NCBI GenBank assembly: GCA_029564765.1
Contig: JAKQPK010000045.1
Span: forward strand, 1-42,934
Direction of reading: 5' to 3'
Source: Candidatus Omnitrophota bacterium
Lineage (GTDB): Bacteria > Omnitrophota > Gorgyraeia > Zapsychrales > Aceulaceae
DNA length: 42,934 nt
The position numbers and the translations under genes are program-made. Positions within the stretch are counted from its first letter, which is position 1; every line of letters begins with the position of its first letter. Shown one piece after another: positions 34,532 through 42,934 of the stretch. The notes under the pieces are model-generated. The model saw only the letters and a list, made by a program, of their open reading frames with translations, did no database searches and had not been told where the DNA came from.

Positions 34532-34560
34532 TTGAATCACTGATGGTTTTCAGGTACAAT
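34532..34560 (+). promoter_or_regulatory. Promoter of the ROK-lptD-sugar operon (leaderless start)
   Basis: TTGAAT (34532-34537), a 17-base spacer and TACAAT (34555-34560) lie so close to ATG 34570 that the transcript should begin within about three bases of the start codon. There is no Shine-Dalgarno site. Confidence 0.65.
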
Positions 34561-34569
34561 AACGTCTCT

Positions 34570-35493
34570 ATGAAGAATTTTGTTATTGGTATTGATGTCG
34601 GCGGAACAAATATTAAGATAGGCTTGGTCACCGAACAGGGGCGCATAGCCGCACGCAGACATCTGCCTACCTTTCCGTACACTAAAGATAAAAATATGCT
34701 GATCCAAGCGATCGCGCAGGAATGCCTTTCGCTCTTAAAGGTTCGTCATTTAGATATCGATCAGGTTCTTGGCGTTGGCATCGGCTTGCCAGGTTTGGTC
34801 AATACGCAGAAAGGCGTTGTTCATTCTTTGACCAACATTCCCGGCTGGAAGAACATTGCTCTCAAGAAGATCATGGAAGCCAAGTTGAAAATACCGGTTT
34901 TTATTGATAATGATGTTAATGTGATGACATTGGCAGAGTGGAAGTATGGAGCTGGCCGGCGGATGCGCAACATGATCTGCATCACGATCGGAACAGGCTT
35001 GGGTGGCGGGTTAATCATTAATGACGCGCTTTATCGCGGCGAAGGATTCGCGGCGGGTGAGCTCGGACATGTTCCTTTAAGTGAGGACGGACAGCGGTGC
35101 AATTGCGGGGGATGGGGCTGTCTTGAAACATATGTAGGCAATCGATATTTAAATATACGGGCAAAAAAGATCTTCAAAAAAGATATGGCGCTTGAAAGAA
35201 TAACACGTCAGGCTAACCAGGGAGACCAGCGATCGGCCATGTTCTGGAAAGAAGTGGGTGAGCATATAGGCAATGGTCTTACTGGTGTCGTGAATGTTCT
35301 GAACCCTAGCGGCATTGTCATTGGGGGAGGGATCGCCCAAGCGCATCGTCATATGTTCAAGGTCATTCAATCAACGATCAAAAAGCGCGCCATGCACGTA
35401 CAAGGAAGTATGGTTAAAGTTTTTAAGTCAAAATTGGGAAGCGACGCCGGCGTGATCGGCGCGCGTGTCCTCGTCAAAGAGATGTTAGGCTAA
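34570..35493 (+). CDS. ROK-family sugar kinase (glucokinase-like)
   Basis: I use ATG 34570, which gives MKNFVIGIDVGGTNIKIG; the longer frame starts inside the promoter. The 307-residue product has the phosphate-binding loop DVGGTNIKIG, IGLPGLVN, FIDNDVNVMTLAEW with the catalytic Asp, GTGLGGGLI, and the ROK zinc motif ELGHVPL...CNCGGWGCLE. The substrate is probably glucose or an N-acetylhexosamine. Its stop is one base before the lptD ATG, so the two are coupled. It may supply hexose phosphate to the nucleotide-sugar enzymes encoded downstream. Confidence 0.93.
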   Translation: MKNFVIGIDVGGTNIKIGLVTEQGRIAARRHLPTFPYTKDKNMLIQAIAQECLSLLKVRHLDIDQVLGVGIGLPGLVNTQKGVVHSLTNIPGWKNIALKKIMEAKLKIPVFIDNDVNVMTLAEWKYGAGRRMRNMICITIGTGLGGGLIINDALYRGEGFAAGELGHVPLSEDGQRCNCGGWGCLETYVGNRYLNIRAKKIFKKDMALERITRQANQGDQRSAMFWKEVGEHIGNGLTGVVNVLNPSGIVIGGGIAQAHRHMFKVIQSTIKKRAMHVQGSMVKVFKSKLGSDAGVIGARVLVKEMLG

Positions 35494-35494
35494 T

Positions 35495-37846
35495 ATGGTC
35501 AAGAAACTTTGTTTTGTTTTTCTAGCGATTGCGCTATGCGCCAGGACAGCGTGTGTATGCGCGCAATCCGATGATCAGCCACCTCGTGCGGATCAAAGCA
35601 TTGATTCCCGGCTGCAGGACCAAGAATCTTTTTCCAGCGACATTGTTGATGCTGCTGAACCCAGCGCAGCGGACCATGATCCCCAAGAACTTCACAGCCA
35701 GGCAGACGTTACGCCGGATCAGTCTGCTCAGTCTCCAGAGCTCATTGTCTCCCAGACATCTTCTGAGCCGCAAAATCTTTCTGTCCAACCTGTGGAAATT
35801 GATGGGGACAACGTTGAGTTCATGCAGGAAGAGAATAAGGTTATCATTAATGGTAATGTTTCCATTGCCAGGGGAGATACGACCTTGCGTTGCGATCATG
35901 TTGAATATTACCATGCGACAAAACAAGCCATTGCCAGCGGGAATGTTGTTCTGTCGAGCCCCAAAGGACAAATTCGCGGTCAAAGTTTAAAGTTTAATTT
36001 TGAGACCATGACCGGTGATTTTGAAGGGGCAAAGATCATCGCAGATCCTTATTACGGTCAAGGAGAAATGATCTCCAAGGTCGCGGATAATAAGATCGAG
36101 ATGACGAGAGGCTATATTACGAGTTGTGACCTTGATAAGCCTCACTACAAGATATATTCAAAGAAGATCGATATTCATCCGCAAGATAAGGTTCAGGCGA
36201 AAAGCGTGCGCATGTTGGTCGGTAAAGCGCCCTTGTTTTATCTGCCAAGTTTTACGCAGGTCATCAACGACAAAAAGCCTCGCGTTACATATACCCCTGG
36301 ATACAAAAAAGAATGGGGCATGTTCCTTTTAACAGCTTGGCGGTATTATTTTAATGAAAATTTTAAGGGAGCGCTGCATGTCGATTTTCGCGAGCGCAAA
36401 GATGTCGCCGTCGGCGGAGATTTGAACTACCAGATCCCTGGCTTTGGTGAAGGTTTGATCAAGACGTATTATATGAACGAGCGTACGATCAATGCTAAGC
36501 GCTGGTTCCAGGAAAGAAGAACGCCCACGATCGAGAAGGAACGCTTTAAGGCTGAGTGGCGTCATAAATGGCAGATCGATGAAACATCGCAATTCGTTTC
36601 TCAGTATTATAAATTAAGCGATAACGATTTTCTTAAGGATTATTTTGAGCGGGAGCACGATCGCGATTCTCAGCCGACCACGTTTTTCTTGTATACCAAG
36701 AATTTCGGTAATGGTACGTTCAGTCTTCGCACCGATAAACGTGTCAATCGATTTACATCCACTGTGGAGCGCCTGCCAGAAATGGGATACAATATCAGCA
36801 GCCAGCAGATCGCAGGATCCAATTTTTATCTCCAAAGCAACAATCTGTTCTCTCATATGACTTACCCTAACGCTTCTCCGACAGAGATCCGGCTTCACAC
36901 CACGCGTCTGGATTCGCAAAACCGCATTTCTTATCCTACAAAGGTGGGATTTATTGATATTACACCTTTTGTTGGGCAGCGAGAGACATTTTACACGAGG
37001 ACCAAAGACCCATCTCGTTATCATATTACCCGAAGCGTTTTTGAGACAGGCGCAAACCTAAGTACGAAATTTTATAGGACTTTTGATGTGCATGCTGATC
37101 TCTGGGGAATAGAGATCGATAGGATACGACATATCATCAATCCTTCCGTTGAGTATCGCTATGCTCATACGCCAAGTTTTCCGGCTCAGAAACTTGATGT
37201 ATTCGATAGCAGCATTGATTCTCTGACGAGGGGCCATCGTCTTGATTTTACCTTAGAGAATCGCTTCCAGACAAAACGGGATAATAAAAATATCGATTTT
37301 CTGCGCATTGTTGGAAAGACGGACTTTTTGCTTAAGGAAAATCAAACATATGACGGCACGAGCGTCCTGTCATCGAAAGGTAGCTTCAACACCGTGACCT
37401 CTGATATTGAATTTCGTCCTATAGACTGGTTGACCTTTTATAGCGATACAAGCTATAGCGCGCAGGAATCGCGCTTAACATCAGCCAATTTCGAAGTGTA
37501 TGTTAATGAAGGCAAGCGATGGTGGTTCAGTATTGGCAAACGATATCAAGTTGATATGAACGACCAGATCACCGCTGAAATTGGCTATACGCTTAACCCT
37601 AAATGGAAGTTCCGCATTTACGAAAGATTTGAAGTTAGCGGGGAAGGTCAGAAAGAGCAACAGTATATTATCACACGTGATCTGCATTGCTGGGAAATGG
37701 ATATGGCCTTTAATGAGCGTGGCGGCCAGGGGAGTGAGATCTGGGTCGTTTTTCGCTTAAAGGCTTTTCCTGATCTAAGTATTGACTTCATGAACACGTC
37801 CTTTAACCGCAGAAAAGCGGGCTCTCAAAGCTCGGAAGGGTTGTAG
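35495..37846 (+). CDS. lptD: LPS-assembly outer membrane protein LptD
   Basis: The 783-residue product has a signal peptide with a cut near CAQ (24). It has an acidic Gln/Ser-rich stretch to about 100, a periplasmic OstA-type jelly roll (VEFMQEENKVIINGNVSIARGDTTLRCDHVEYY; KQAIASGNVVLSSPKGQI; GDFEGAKII), and then a long beta-barrel from about 215, with repeated aromatic beta strands. LptD inserts LPS into the outer leaflet with the lipoprotein LptE. No LptE gene is adjacent. The gene shows that this cell is a diderm with LPS or a similar lipid. It is coupled to the ROK kinase and followed within five bases by ugd. Confidence 0.93.
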   Translation: MVKKLCFVFLAIALCARTACVCAQSDDQPPRADQSIDSRLQDQESFSSDIVDAAEPSAADHDPQELHSQADVTPDQSAQSPELIVSQTSSEPQNLSVQPVEIDGDNVEFMQEENKVIINGNVSIARGDTTLRCDHVEYYHATKQAIASGNVVLSSPKGQIRGQSLKFNFETMTGDFEGAKIIADPYYGQGEMISKVADNKIEMTRGYITSCDLDKPHYKIYSKKIDIHPQDKVQAKSVRMLVGKAPLFYLPSFTQVINDKKPRVTYTPGYKKEWGMFLLTAWRYYFNENFKGALHVDFRERKDVAVGGDLNYQIPGFGEGLIKTYYMNERTINAKRWFQERRTPTIEKERFKAEWRHKWQIDETSQFVSQYYKLSDNDFLKDYFEREHDRDSQPTTFFLYTKNFGNGTFSLRTDKRVNRFTSTVERLPEMGYNISSQQIAGSNFYLQSNNLFSHMTYPNASPTEIRLHTTRLDSQNRISYPTKVGFIDITPFVGQRETFYTRTKDPSRYHITRSVFETGANLSTKFYRTFDVHADLWGIEIDRIRHIINPSVEYRYAHTPSFPAQKLDVFDSSIDSLTRGHRLDFTLENRFQTKRDNKNIDFLRIVGKTDFLLKENQTYDGTSVLSSKGSFNTVTSDIEFRPIDWLTFYSDTSYSAQESRLTSANFEVYVNEGKRWWFSIGKRYQVDMNDQITAEIGYTLNPKWKFRIYERFEVSGEGQKEQQYIITRDLHCWEMDMAFNERGGQGSEIWVVFRLKAFPDLSIDFMNTSFNRRKAGSQSSEGL

Positions 37847-37851
37847 TCTCC

Positions 37852-39180
37852 ATGAACGTGACGATCGTTGGTTCCGGCTACGTAGGATTGGTAACGGGTA
37901 TTTGCTTGGCTGAGATCGGCCATAACGTTATTTGCGTTGATAGCGATCACAAAAAGATCCAAAGCTTAAAGAACCTGAGATCCCCGATCTATGAACCTGG
38001 GCTTGAAGCCTTATTAAAGATAAATGTCCGTAAAAAGCGTCTTAGCTTTATGACATCCGTTACCGAAGCAGCTAAAAGATCTTCTGTTGTCTTTATTGCT
38101 GTTGGAACGCCATCGCGTAAGGATGGAGAAGCAGACCTTTCGTACGTTGAGAAAGCCGCGCGCGAGATCGCCTGCGGTATGAATGATTACAAGCTGATCG
38201 TTGAGAAATCAACGGTCCCAGCTCAGACAGGACAGCGGATCGAACGCGCTGTTCAGTTGACATTAGACCAGAAAGCGAAGAAGCGTAGGAATAAAACAAT
38301 AGAATTTGATGTCGCCTCCAACCCAGAATTTTTGCGCGAGGGTTCTGCGGTGCAGGATTTTATGCACCCCGACCGCATTGTTATTGGCGTGCGGACCAAG
38401 AGGGCTGAAAATTTATTAAAGGAACTCTACAGGCCTTTGAATGCTCGGCTGATCGTTACTGACATGAATTCTGCTGAGATCATCAAGCACGCTTCCAATT
38501 CATTTCTTGCGACCAAGATCTCTTTTATCAATGCGATTGCTCAGGTCTGCGATAGTGTTGGTGCTGATGTCCTAAAGGTGGCTGAAGGGATGGGATGCGA
38601 TCGACGTATTGGTAGAGAATTCTTATCGGCAGGCATCGGCTTTGGAGGAAGTTGTTTTCCTAAAGATGTGGATGCGTTCATTCGTTTAAGCGAAAAGAAT
38701 GGTTATGACTTCGCTCTCTTAAAAGAGGTGAGGAGTATCAATGAATTCCAGAAAAAGAAATTTGTTAAAACGATCGAGAACGTTTTGTGGATCCTCAAAG
38801 GCAAAACGATCGGCATCCTAGGCCTTTCATTCAAACCCAATACGGATGATATGCGCAATGCCCCATCTCTTGATATTATCCGAGACCTTCAAAAAGAAGG
38901 AGCGAAGATCAAGGTTTTTGATCCTCAAGCGATGCCGAAAGCGAGAAAGATGCTTTCTAAGACGATCTTCTGCAAGAACGCTTATGACGTTGCCAAGGGC
39001 GCGGATTGTTTGCTTTTGTTGACCGAGTGGGAAGAGTTTCGGCAGCTTGATTTTTCTAAGGTTCGTCGTTCGATGGGCCGCCCTCTTGTGTTCGATGGCC
39101 GAAATTTCTTATCCAAAGCCGTTATGGAAAAATGCGGCTTTGAATATGTTGGCATCGGCATAGGCAAGAAAAAAATATAA
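37852..39180 (+). CDS. ugd: UDP-glucose 6-dehydrogenase
   Basis: The 442-residue enzyme oxidises UDP-glucose to UDP-glucuronate with two NAD+. The N-terminal Rossmann motif is GSGYVGLVTG, followed by EPGLEALL, VGTPSRKDGEADLSYVE, EKSTVPAQTG, NPEFLREGSAVQDFMHPDRIVIG, the central helical KHASNSFLATKISFINAIA, catalytic C268 in GFGGSCFPKD and the C-terminal GLSFKPNTDDMRNAPS. It feeds the UDP-xylose synthase encoded at 41423. It lies five bases after lptD. Confidence 0.96.
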   Translation: MNVTIVGSGYVGLVTGICLAEIGHNVICVDSDHKKIQSLKNLRSPIYEPGLEALLKINVRKKRLSFMTSVTEAAKRSSVVFIAVGTPSRKDGEADLSYVEKAAREIACGMNDYKLIVEKSTVPAQTGQRIERAVQLTLDQKAKKRRNKTIEFDVASNPEFLREGSAVQDFMHPDRIVIGVRTKRAENLLKELYRPLNARLIVTDMNSAEIIKHASNSFLATKISFINAIAQVCDSVGADVLKVAEGMGCDRRIGREFLSAGIGFGGSCFPKDVDAFIRLSEKNGYDFALLKEVRSINEFQKKKFVKTIENVLWILKGKTIGILGLSFKPNTDDMRNAPSLDIIRDLQKEGAKIKVFDPQAMPKARKMLSKTIFCKNAYDVAKGADCLLLLTEWEEFRQLDFSKVRRSMGRPLVFDGRNFLSKAVMEKCGFEYVGIGIGKKKI

Positions 39181-39185
39181 CCCTT

Positions 39186-40121
39186 ATGAAAATCCTTGTG
39201 ACAGGCGGAGCTGGTTTTATCGGCTCTCATTTTATTGAGCTACTGTTAAGCCGTTATCCTCGTTGGCATATCACAAACGTTGATAAGCTGACTTACGCTG
39301 GAGATCCAAGAAATTTATCGGGGATCTCAAAGACAAAAAATTATCGTTTTGTCCGTGCGGATGTCTGCGATCGAGTTGCCATGGAAAAGGCTATGAAAGG
39401 AAAGGATGCGGTCTTTCATTTTGCTGCTGAGACACATGTTGATCGTTCGATCAAGAATTCGCAAGTTTTTTTAAGAACCAACGTTATGGGTACTCACGTG
39501 CTCCTTGAAGCAGCTCTAAAGAATAAGATCAAGCGGTTTGTGCATGTGAGCACAGATGAAGTTTATGGAAGCCGTGTGAGAGGCTATTTCAAGGAAGCTG
39601 ATATTTTAAATCCCAGCAGCCCTTACGCGGCAAGCAAAGCGGCGTCAGACTTGCTTGCCCTGTCTTATCGCACAACATACGGGATGCCAATCGTGATTAC
39701 GCGTAGCTCCAATAATTTTGGGCCGCGTCAGTATCCAGAGAAAGTGATCCCTCTTTTTGTAACGAATCTTTTGAAAGGGAAGAAAGTGCCTTTGTATGCG
39801 CAGGGACTTAATACACGTGATTGGATCTACGTAAAAGATAATTGTACTGCGATCGATCTTATTTTTCATCGGGGCAAAGATGGAGAGATTTATAATATCG
39901 CGGCAGGCAATTATCTAACGAATATAGATTTGACCAAAGAGATCTTGAAGAAGCTTAAGAAACCTTTATCGATGATCGAGCACGTGAAAGATCGCCTGGG
40001 GCATGATTTTCGTTACGCGCTGGACACCGGTAAGTTAAAAAAGCTAGGATTCAAGCCCCGCTATTCTTTTGATGAGGGGTTGGAGCAAACCATGAATTGG
40101 TATCGAAATAATGGATGTTAA
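39186..40121 (+). CDS. rfbB: dTDP-glucose 4,6-dehydratase
   Basis: The 311-residue SDR enzyme shows [33 protein letters not shown], the catalytic STDEVYG (Thr-Asp-Glu), YAASKAASD and TRSSNNFGPRQYPEK, a set diagnostic of dTDP-glucose 4,6-dehydratases. It makes dTDP-4-keto-6-deoxyglucose, precursor of rhamnose and other deoxysugars. It is about 30-40 residues shorter than typical RfbB, with a compact central part. rfbA, rfbC and rfbD are absent from the window, so completion depends on genes elsewhere, or the substrate is another NDP-glucose. It overlaps the next gene by 11 bases. Confidence 0.9.
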   Translation: MKILVTGGAGFIGSHFIELLLSRYPRWHITNVDKLTYAGDPRNLSGISKTKNYRFVRADVCDRVAMEKAMKGKDAVFHFAAETHVDRSIKNSQVFLRTNVMGTHVLLEAALKNKIKRFVHVSTDEVYGSRVRGYFKEADILNPSSPYAASKAASDLLALSYRTTYGMPIVITRSSNNFGPRQYPEKVIPLFVTNLLKGKKVPLYAQGLNTRDWIYVKDNCTAIDLIFHRGKDGEIYNIAAGNYLTNIDLTKEILKKLKKPLSMIEHVKDRLGHDFRYALDTGKLKKLGFKPRYSFDEGLEQTMNWYRNNGC

Positions 40122-41412
40122 GGCGCTAAAAAAGAAGATCGATCAGAAAAAGGCTTGCATTGCTGTCATCGGCTTGGGATATGTTGGCTTACCGTTAGCG
40201 GTTAGCTTTGCCAAGGCGGGATTCAAGGTCTATGGCTTAGATAAGAATCATGAGCGTGTTGATAGGATCAGGCATGGGAAAAATTATAACGAAGATGTTT
40301 CTTTAAAAGATATCGCGATTTTGCTAAAAAAGAAGGTCTTTGAAGTTTCTGGAAACCTTGCGCTTCTTGAGCGTGCGGATGTTATTATTATTTGTGTTCC
40401 AACGCCTCTGAAGAGTAAATATACGCCAGATGTATCCTACATCAAAGGGGCTGTTGAAACTATTTGTCGACATCTCAGGCCTGGCAAGATTGTCATCTTG
40501 GAGAGCACAACATATCCAGGCACAACGGAAGAATTCATCAGGCCTCTTCTGGAAAAGGGCGGCTTAAGGGTTGGAAAAGATTTTTATTTAGCTTTCTCGC
40601 CTGAGCGTATTGATCCTGGTAACAAAAAGCATCCTGTCACAAAGATCCCCAAGATCGTTGGTGGGCTTGATGCACAGACGAGCTTGTTGGCAAAAACTTT
40701 GTATGAAAAGATCGTTAGCCGCGTTCATGTCGTTTCCTCTGCGCGCGCGGCAGAGATGACGAAATTGCTGGAGAATACGTTTCGTCTTGTGAACATCAGC
40801 TGGGTCAACGAAGCTATGATGATGTGTCATAAGATGGGCATTGATATCTGGGAGGTTATCGAGGCGGCAAAAACAAAACCTTTCGGCTTCATGCCATTTT
40901 ATCCGAGCTTGGGCGTTGGCGGTCATTGCATTCCGGATGATCCTTTATATTTGTACTGGAAGGCCAAGCATCACGGGATCAGTTCAAAGTTCATTAAGCT
41001 TTCGGCAGATACAAACGATAAAGTTCCGCGCTATGTCCTGTCCCGCCTTCATCAGCTCCTCAAGGCTCGAGGCGTTGCCAGAAAGAAACCACGTATCCTT
41101 GTTGTGGGTGTCACGTATAAAAAGGATGTCAAGGATCTGCGGCGTTCGCCGGTCATTGCTTTTCTTGAATTGTTGAAGAAAGTCCAGCATCAGGTTGTTT
41201 ATCACGATCCGTTCATTCCATATTTGAGCATTGACCATTTGGATATGGAGTCCGTTACCTTGGCGCCACAAGAAGTCCGCAAGGCTGATTGCGTGATCGT
41301 CGCCGTGCCGCATACGAAGATCGATTATGCACTGATCTTGAAAGAAGCGCAAAATATTTTCGATCTGTGCAATATTTACGCGGGAAAGAACAAAAAAGTC
41401 CACAAACTATAA
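40111..41412 (+). CDS. UDP-N-acetylhexosamine 6-dehydrogenase (WbpA/WecC type)
   Basis: The 433-residue protein belongs to the nucleotide-sugar dehydrogenase family: [85 protein letters not shown], catalytic C273 in [11 protein letters not shown] and [17 protein letters not shown]. The PERIDPGN and GGHCIP forms point to UDP-GlcNAc or UDP-ManNAc oxidation rather than UDP-glucose. The 11-base overlap with rfbB indicates coupling. The product would be an acidic HexNAc-uronate for O-antigen or capsule. It is distinct from the ugd at 37852. Confidence 0.93.
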   Translation: MDVKALKKKIDQKKACIAVIGLGYVGLPLAVSFAKAGFKVYGLDKNHERVDRIRHGKNYNEDVSLKDIAILLKKKVFEVSGNLALLERADVIIICVPTPLKSKYTPDVSYIKGAVETICRHLRPGKIVILESTTYPGTTEEFIRPLLEKGGLRVGKDFYLAFSPERIDPGNKKHPVTKIPKIVGGLDAQTSLLAKTLYEKIVSRVHVVSSARAAEMTKLLENTFRLVNISWVNEAMMMCHKMGIDIWEVIEAAKTKPFGFMPFYPSLGVGGHCIPDDPLYLYWKAKHHGISSKFIKLSADTNDKVPRYVLSRLHQLLKARGVARKKPRILVVGVTYKKDVKDLRRSPVIAFLELLKKVQHQVVYHDPFIPYLSIDHLDMESVTLAPQEVRKADCVIVAVPHTKIDYALILKEAQNIFDLCNIYAGKNKKVHKL

Positions 41413-41422
41413 AAGGGTTTTT

Positions 41423-42370
41423 ATGAGCGCGCGAACAGTTCTTATTACCGGTGGGGCAGGATTTATTGGAAGCCATTTATGTGATCGTTTTATCAAGGAT
41501 GGTTGCCGCGTCCTTTGTCTAGATAATCTTGTAACAGGAGATAAGCGCAATATTCAGCACTTATTAGGCAATTTTCGGTTTAAATTTATCCATCATGATA
41601 TTTCCAAGAAGATCATTGTTAAGGGGCCGATCCATTTTGTTTTGCATTTCGCATCACCGGCAAGCCCTATTGATTATATGGAGCTTTCGATCCAGACGCT
41701 TAAGGTAGGCGCTTTGGGCACGCACAACGCGTTGGGTATCGCAAAGGCTAAGAAAGCCAGATTTCTTCTAGCGTCGACTTCGGAAGTGTATGGAGATCCT
41801 TTAGTGCATCCGCAAACCGAAGATTATTGGGGGCATGTCAATCCGATCGGTCCTCGCAGCGTTTATGATGAAGCTAAGCGTTTCGCGGAGGCGATCACCA
41901 TGGCGTATCGACGTGTTCACAAAGTCAATACATCCATCATCCGGATCTTTAACACGTATGGCCCGCGGATGCGTATGCGTGATGGCCGCGTCGTTCCGAA
42001 TTTTATCTACCAAGCTTTATATAAAAAACCATTGACCATTTATGGCACCGGTCATCAAACACGATCATTTTGTTATGTTGATGATCTGGTGGATGGTATC
42101 GTGCGTTTAGCGCGTTCAAAAGTGTCCATGCCGATGAATATGGGTAATCCTAACGAATTTACCATCCTTGAGCTTGCGAATATGATCGAGGATATTAGCG
42201 GTCAGAAGCTCAAGAGAATAAAAAAACCTTTGCCTCAGGATGATCCAAAACAAAGGCGTCCGGATATTTCTTTCGCCAAGAAAGAATTTGGTTGGACCCC
42301 TAAGGTGCAGCTAAAAGAAGGCCTAGGAAGAACTTTTGCCTGGTTCCAGCAACAGCGACAAGAGAAGTAA
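41423..42370 (+). CDS. UDP-glucuronate decarboxylase (UDP-xylose synthase)
   Basis: The 315-residue SDR protein shows [113 protein letters not shown] and [13 protein letters not shown]. The block from ASPASP through [11 protein letters not shown] is specific for UXS enzymes. It converts UDP-glucuronate, made by the ugd product, to UDP-xylose. It is 10 bases from the preceding gene and seven from the next. Confidence 0.93.
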   Translation: MSARTVLITGGAGFIGSHLCDRFIKDGCRVLCLDNLVTGDKRNIQHLLGNFRFKFIHHDISKKIIVKGPIHFVLHFASPASPIDYMELSIQTLKVGALGTHNALGIAKAKKARFLLASTSEVYGDPLVHPQTEDYWGHVNPIGPRSVYDEAKRFAEAITMAYRRVHKVNTSIIRIFNTYGPRMRMRDGRVVPNFIYQALYKKPLTIYGTGHQTRSFCYVDDLVDGIVRLARSKVSMPMNMGNPNEFTILELANMIEDISGQKLKRIKKPLPQDDPKQRRPDISFAKKEFGWTPKVQLKEGLGRTFAWFQQQRQEK

Positions 42371-42377
42371 GTATTTT

Positions 42378-42934
42378 ATGAAAAATGATTCGAAGATATT
42401 GATCGTCGGGCATGATGATGTGATCGAAAGATCTCTTGTCCAAGGATTTCGCGCGAGGGGATTCTCAAAAGTTTTCTCGAGTTCCATGATCGCGCTTGAT
42501 ACGACGATCCAGTCATCGACGTACCAATTTTTTGCTCAGGAGCGGCCTGAATATGTTTTTTTGGCTTCCGTCCGTTCTGGCGGGATCGAGGCGAACCAGA
42601 AGAGCCCGGCAGATTTTTTCTATGCCAATAGTGAAAGCCAGAACAATGTTGTGTACGCTGCGCGTAAGTTCGGCGTAAAGAAGTTATTGTATTTCGCAAG
42701 TTCGTGCGTTTATCCTAAAGAAGCAGAACAGCCTCTTGAGCCAGAGTCCTTGATGACGGGCGAAATGGAGCCGACCAGTAAGGCGTATTCGACAGCAAAA
42801 TTAGCGGGTATCGTTCTATGCCAAAGCTATCGAAAGCAGTACGGACTTGATGCGACCGTTGTGATCCCGGCGACCATTTATGGGCCTGATTCAGATACGG
42901 ACCTTGCCACGGCGCATGTGCTGGGAGCCTTGGT
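42378..42934 (+). CDS. GDP-L-fucose synthase-like SDR protein (partial, 3' end beyond window)
   Basis: The frame is open from ATG 42378 to the window edge (185 codons). ASSCVYPKEAEQPLEPESLMTG, EPTSKAYSTAKLAG and LCQSYRKQYG are characteristic of GDP-4-keto-6-deoxymannose epimerase-reductases, with S108/S109, C110, Y137 and K141 in place. The N-terminus is unusual: the expected glycine-rich GxxGxxG loop reads GHDDVIE, so NADP binding may be altered. The substrate and activity are therefore less certain than the family. It is the last visible gene of the sugar operon; the GDP-mannose dehydratase partner would be elsewhere or just downstream. Confidence 0.85.
   Translation, partial: MKNDSKILIVGHDDVIERSLVQGFRARGFSKVFSSSMIALDTTIQSSTYQFFAQERPEYVFLASVRSGGIEANQKSPADFFYANSESQNNVVYAARKFGVKKLLYFASSCVYPKEAEQPLEPESLMTGEMEPTSKAYSTAKLAGIVLCQSYRKQYGLDATVVIPATIYGPDSDTDLATAHVLGAL

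Overview
The window is a dense bacterial chromosome segment in which every gene I can support lies on the + strand (about 40 genes, mostly short gaps). It encodes diderm envelope functions (LptD, SPOR protein, lipoprotein), an hrcA-grpE-dnaK-dnaJ cluster, a DUF1015 protein, unlinked accD and several diguanylate cyclase/two-component proteins. This mix, with the sequence style, suggests an uncultured diderm such as Candidatus Omnitrophota (former OP3). That assignment is my inference from gene content and was not tested by any search.

Layout. 1-4.7 kb: a Cys-rich CxxCxxCC protein, then a signalling group (double-receiver protein, secreted Ig-like protein, single-domain response regulator, Cache-HAMP histidine kinase) and a nitroreductase. 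4.7-6.5 kb: an imperfect palindromic repeat, an RtcB RNA ligase and a PsiE-family membrane protein. 6.5-6.9 kb: a gap holding a promoter, a candidate small RNA with a perfect terminator, two mini-ORFs and a second long palindrome. 6.9-9.4 kb: a divergent CheD-like protein followed by an EF-G paralogue. 9.4-13.6 kb: a flavin-binding-like protein with a likely leaderless start, small envelope proteins, a TPR-SPOR protein, miaA and hflX. 13.8-19.4 kb: a 1859-residue secreted protein with eight carbohydrate-binding-like repeats and a C39-like domain that appears to lack its catalytic residues. 19.4-28.7 kb: a heat-shock island (HspR-like regulator, hsp20, clpB, unknown gene, hrcA, grpE, dnaK, dnaJ, FmdB-like) carrying two CIRCE operators. 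28.8-34.4 kb: DUF1015, accD, an orphan MalK/UgpC-type ATPase and two tandem diguanylate cyclases. 34.5 kb to the end: a tightly packed operon with a ROK kinase, lptD and five nucleotide-sugar enzymes, the last cut by the window edge.

How the genes fit together. The last operon couples outer-membrane LPS export to production of activated sugars: UDP-glucuronate, UDP-xylose, dTDP-4-keto-6-deoxyglucose, a UDP-HexNAc-uronate and probably GDP-fucose. This points to surface polysaccharide or O-antigen synthesis. The heat-shock island looks doubly controlled, by HrcA/CIRCE and by a MerR/HspR-type repressor. Several promoters share an extended -10 (TGN-TATAAT-like). Two genes, at 9462 and 34570, have a -10 box so close to the ATG that their mRNAs should be leaderless.

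I found no tRNA, rRNA, CRISPR array, transposase or prophage gene. The most unusual items are the 6.5-6.9 kb regulatory/small-RNA region, the CheD-like/EF-G-like pair, the giant repeat protein with an apparent pseudo-peptidase domain, and the shortened HrcA.
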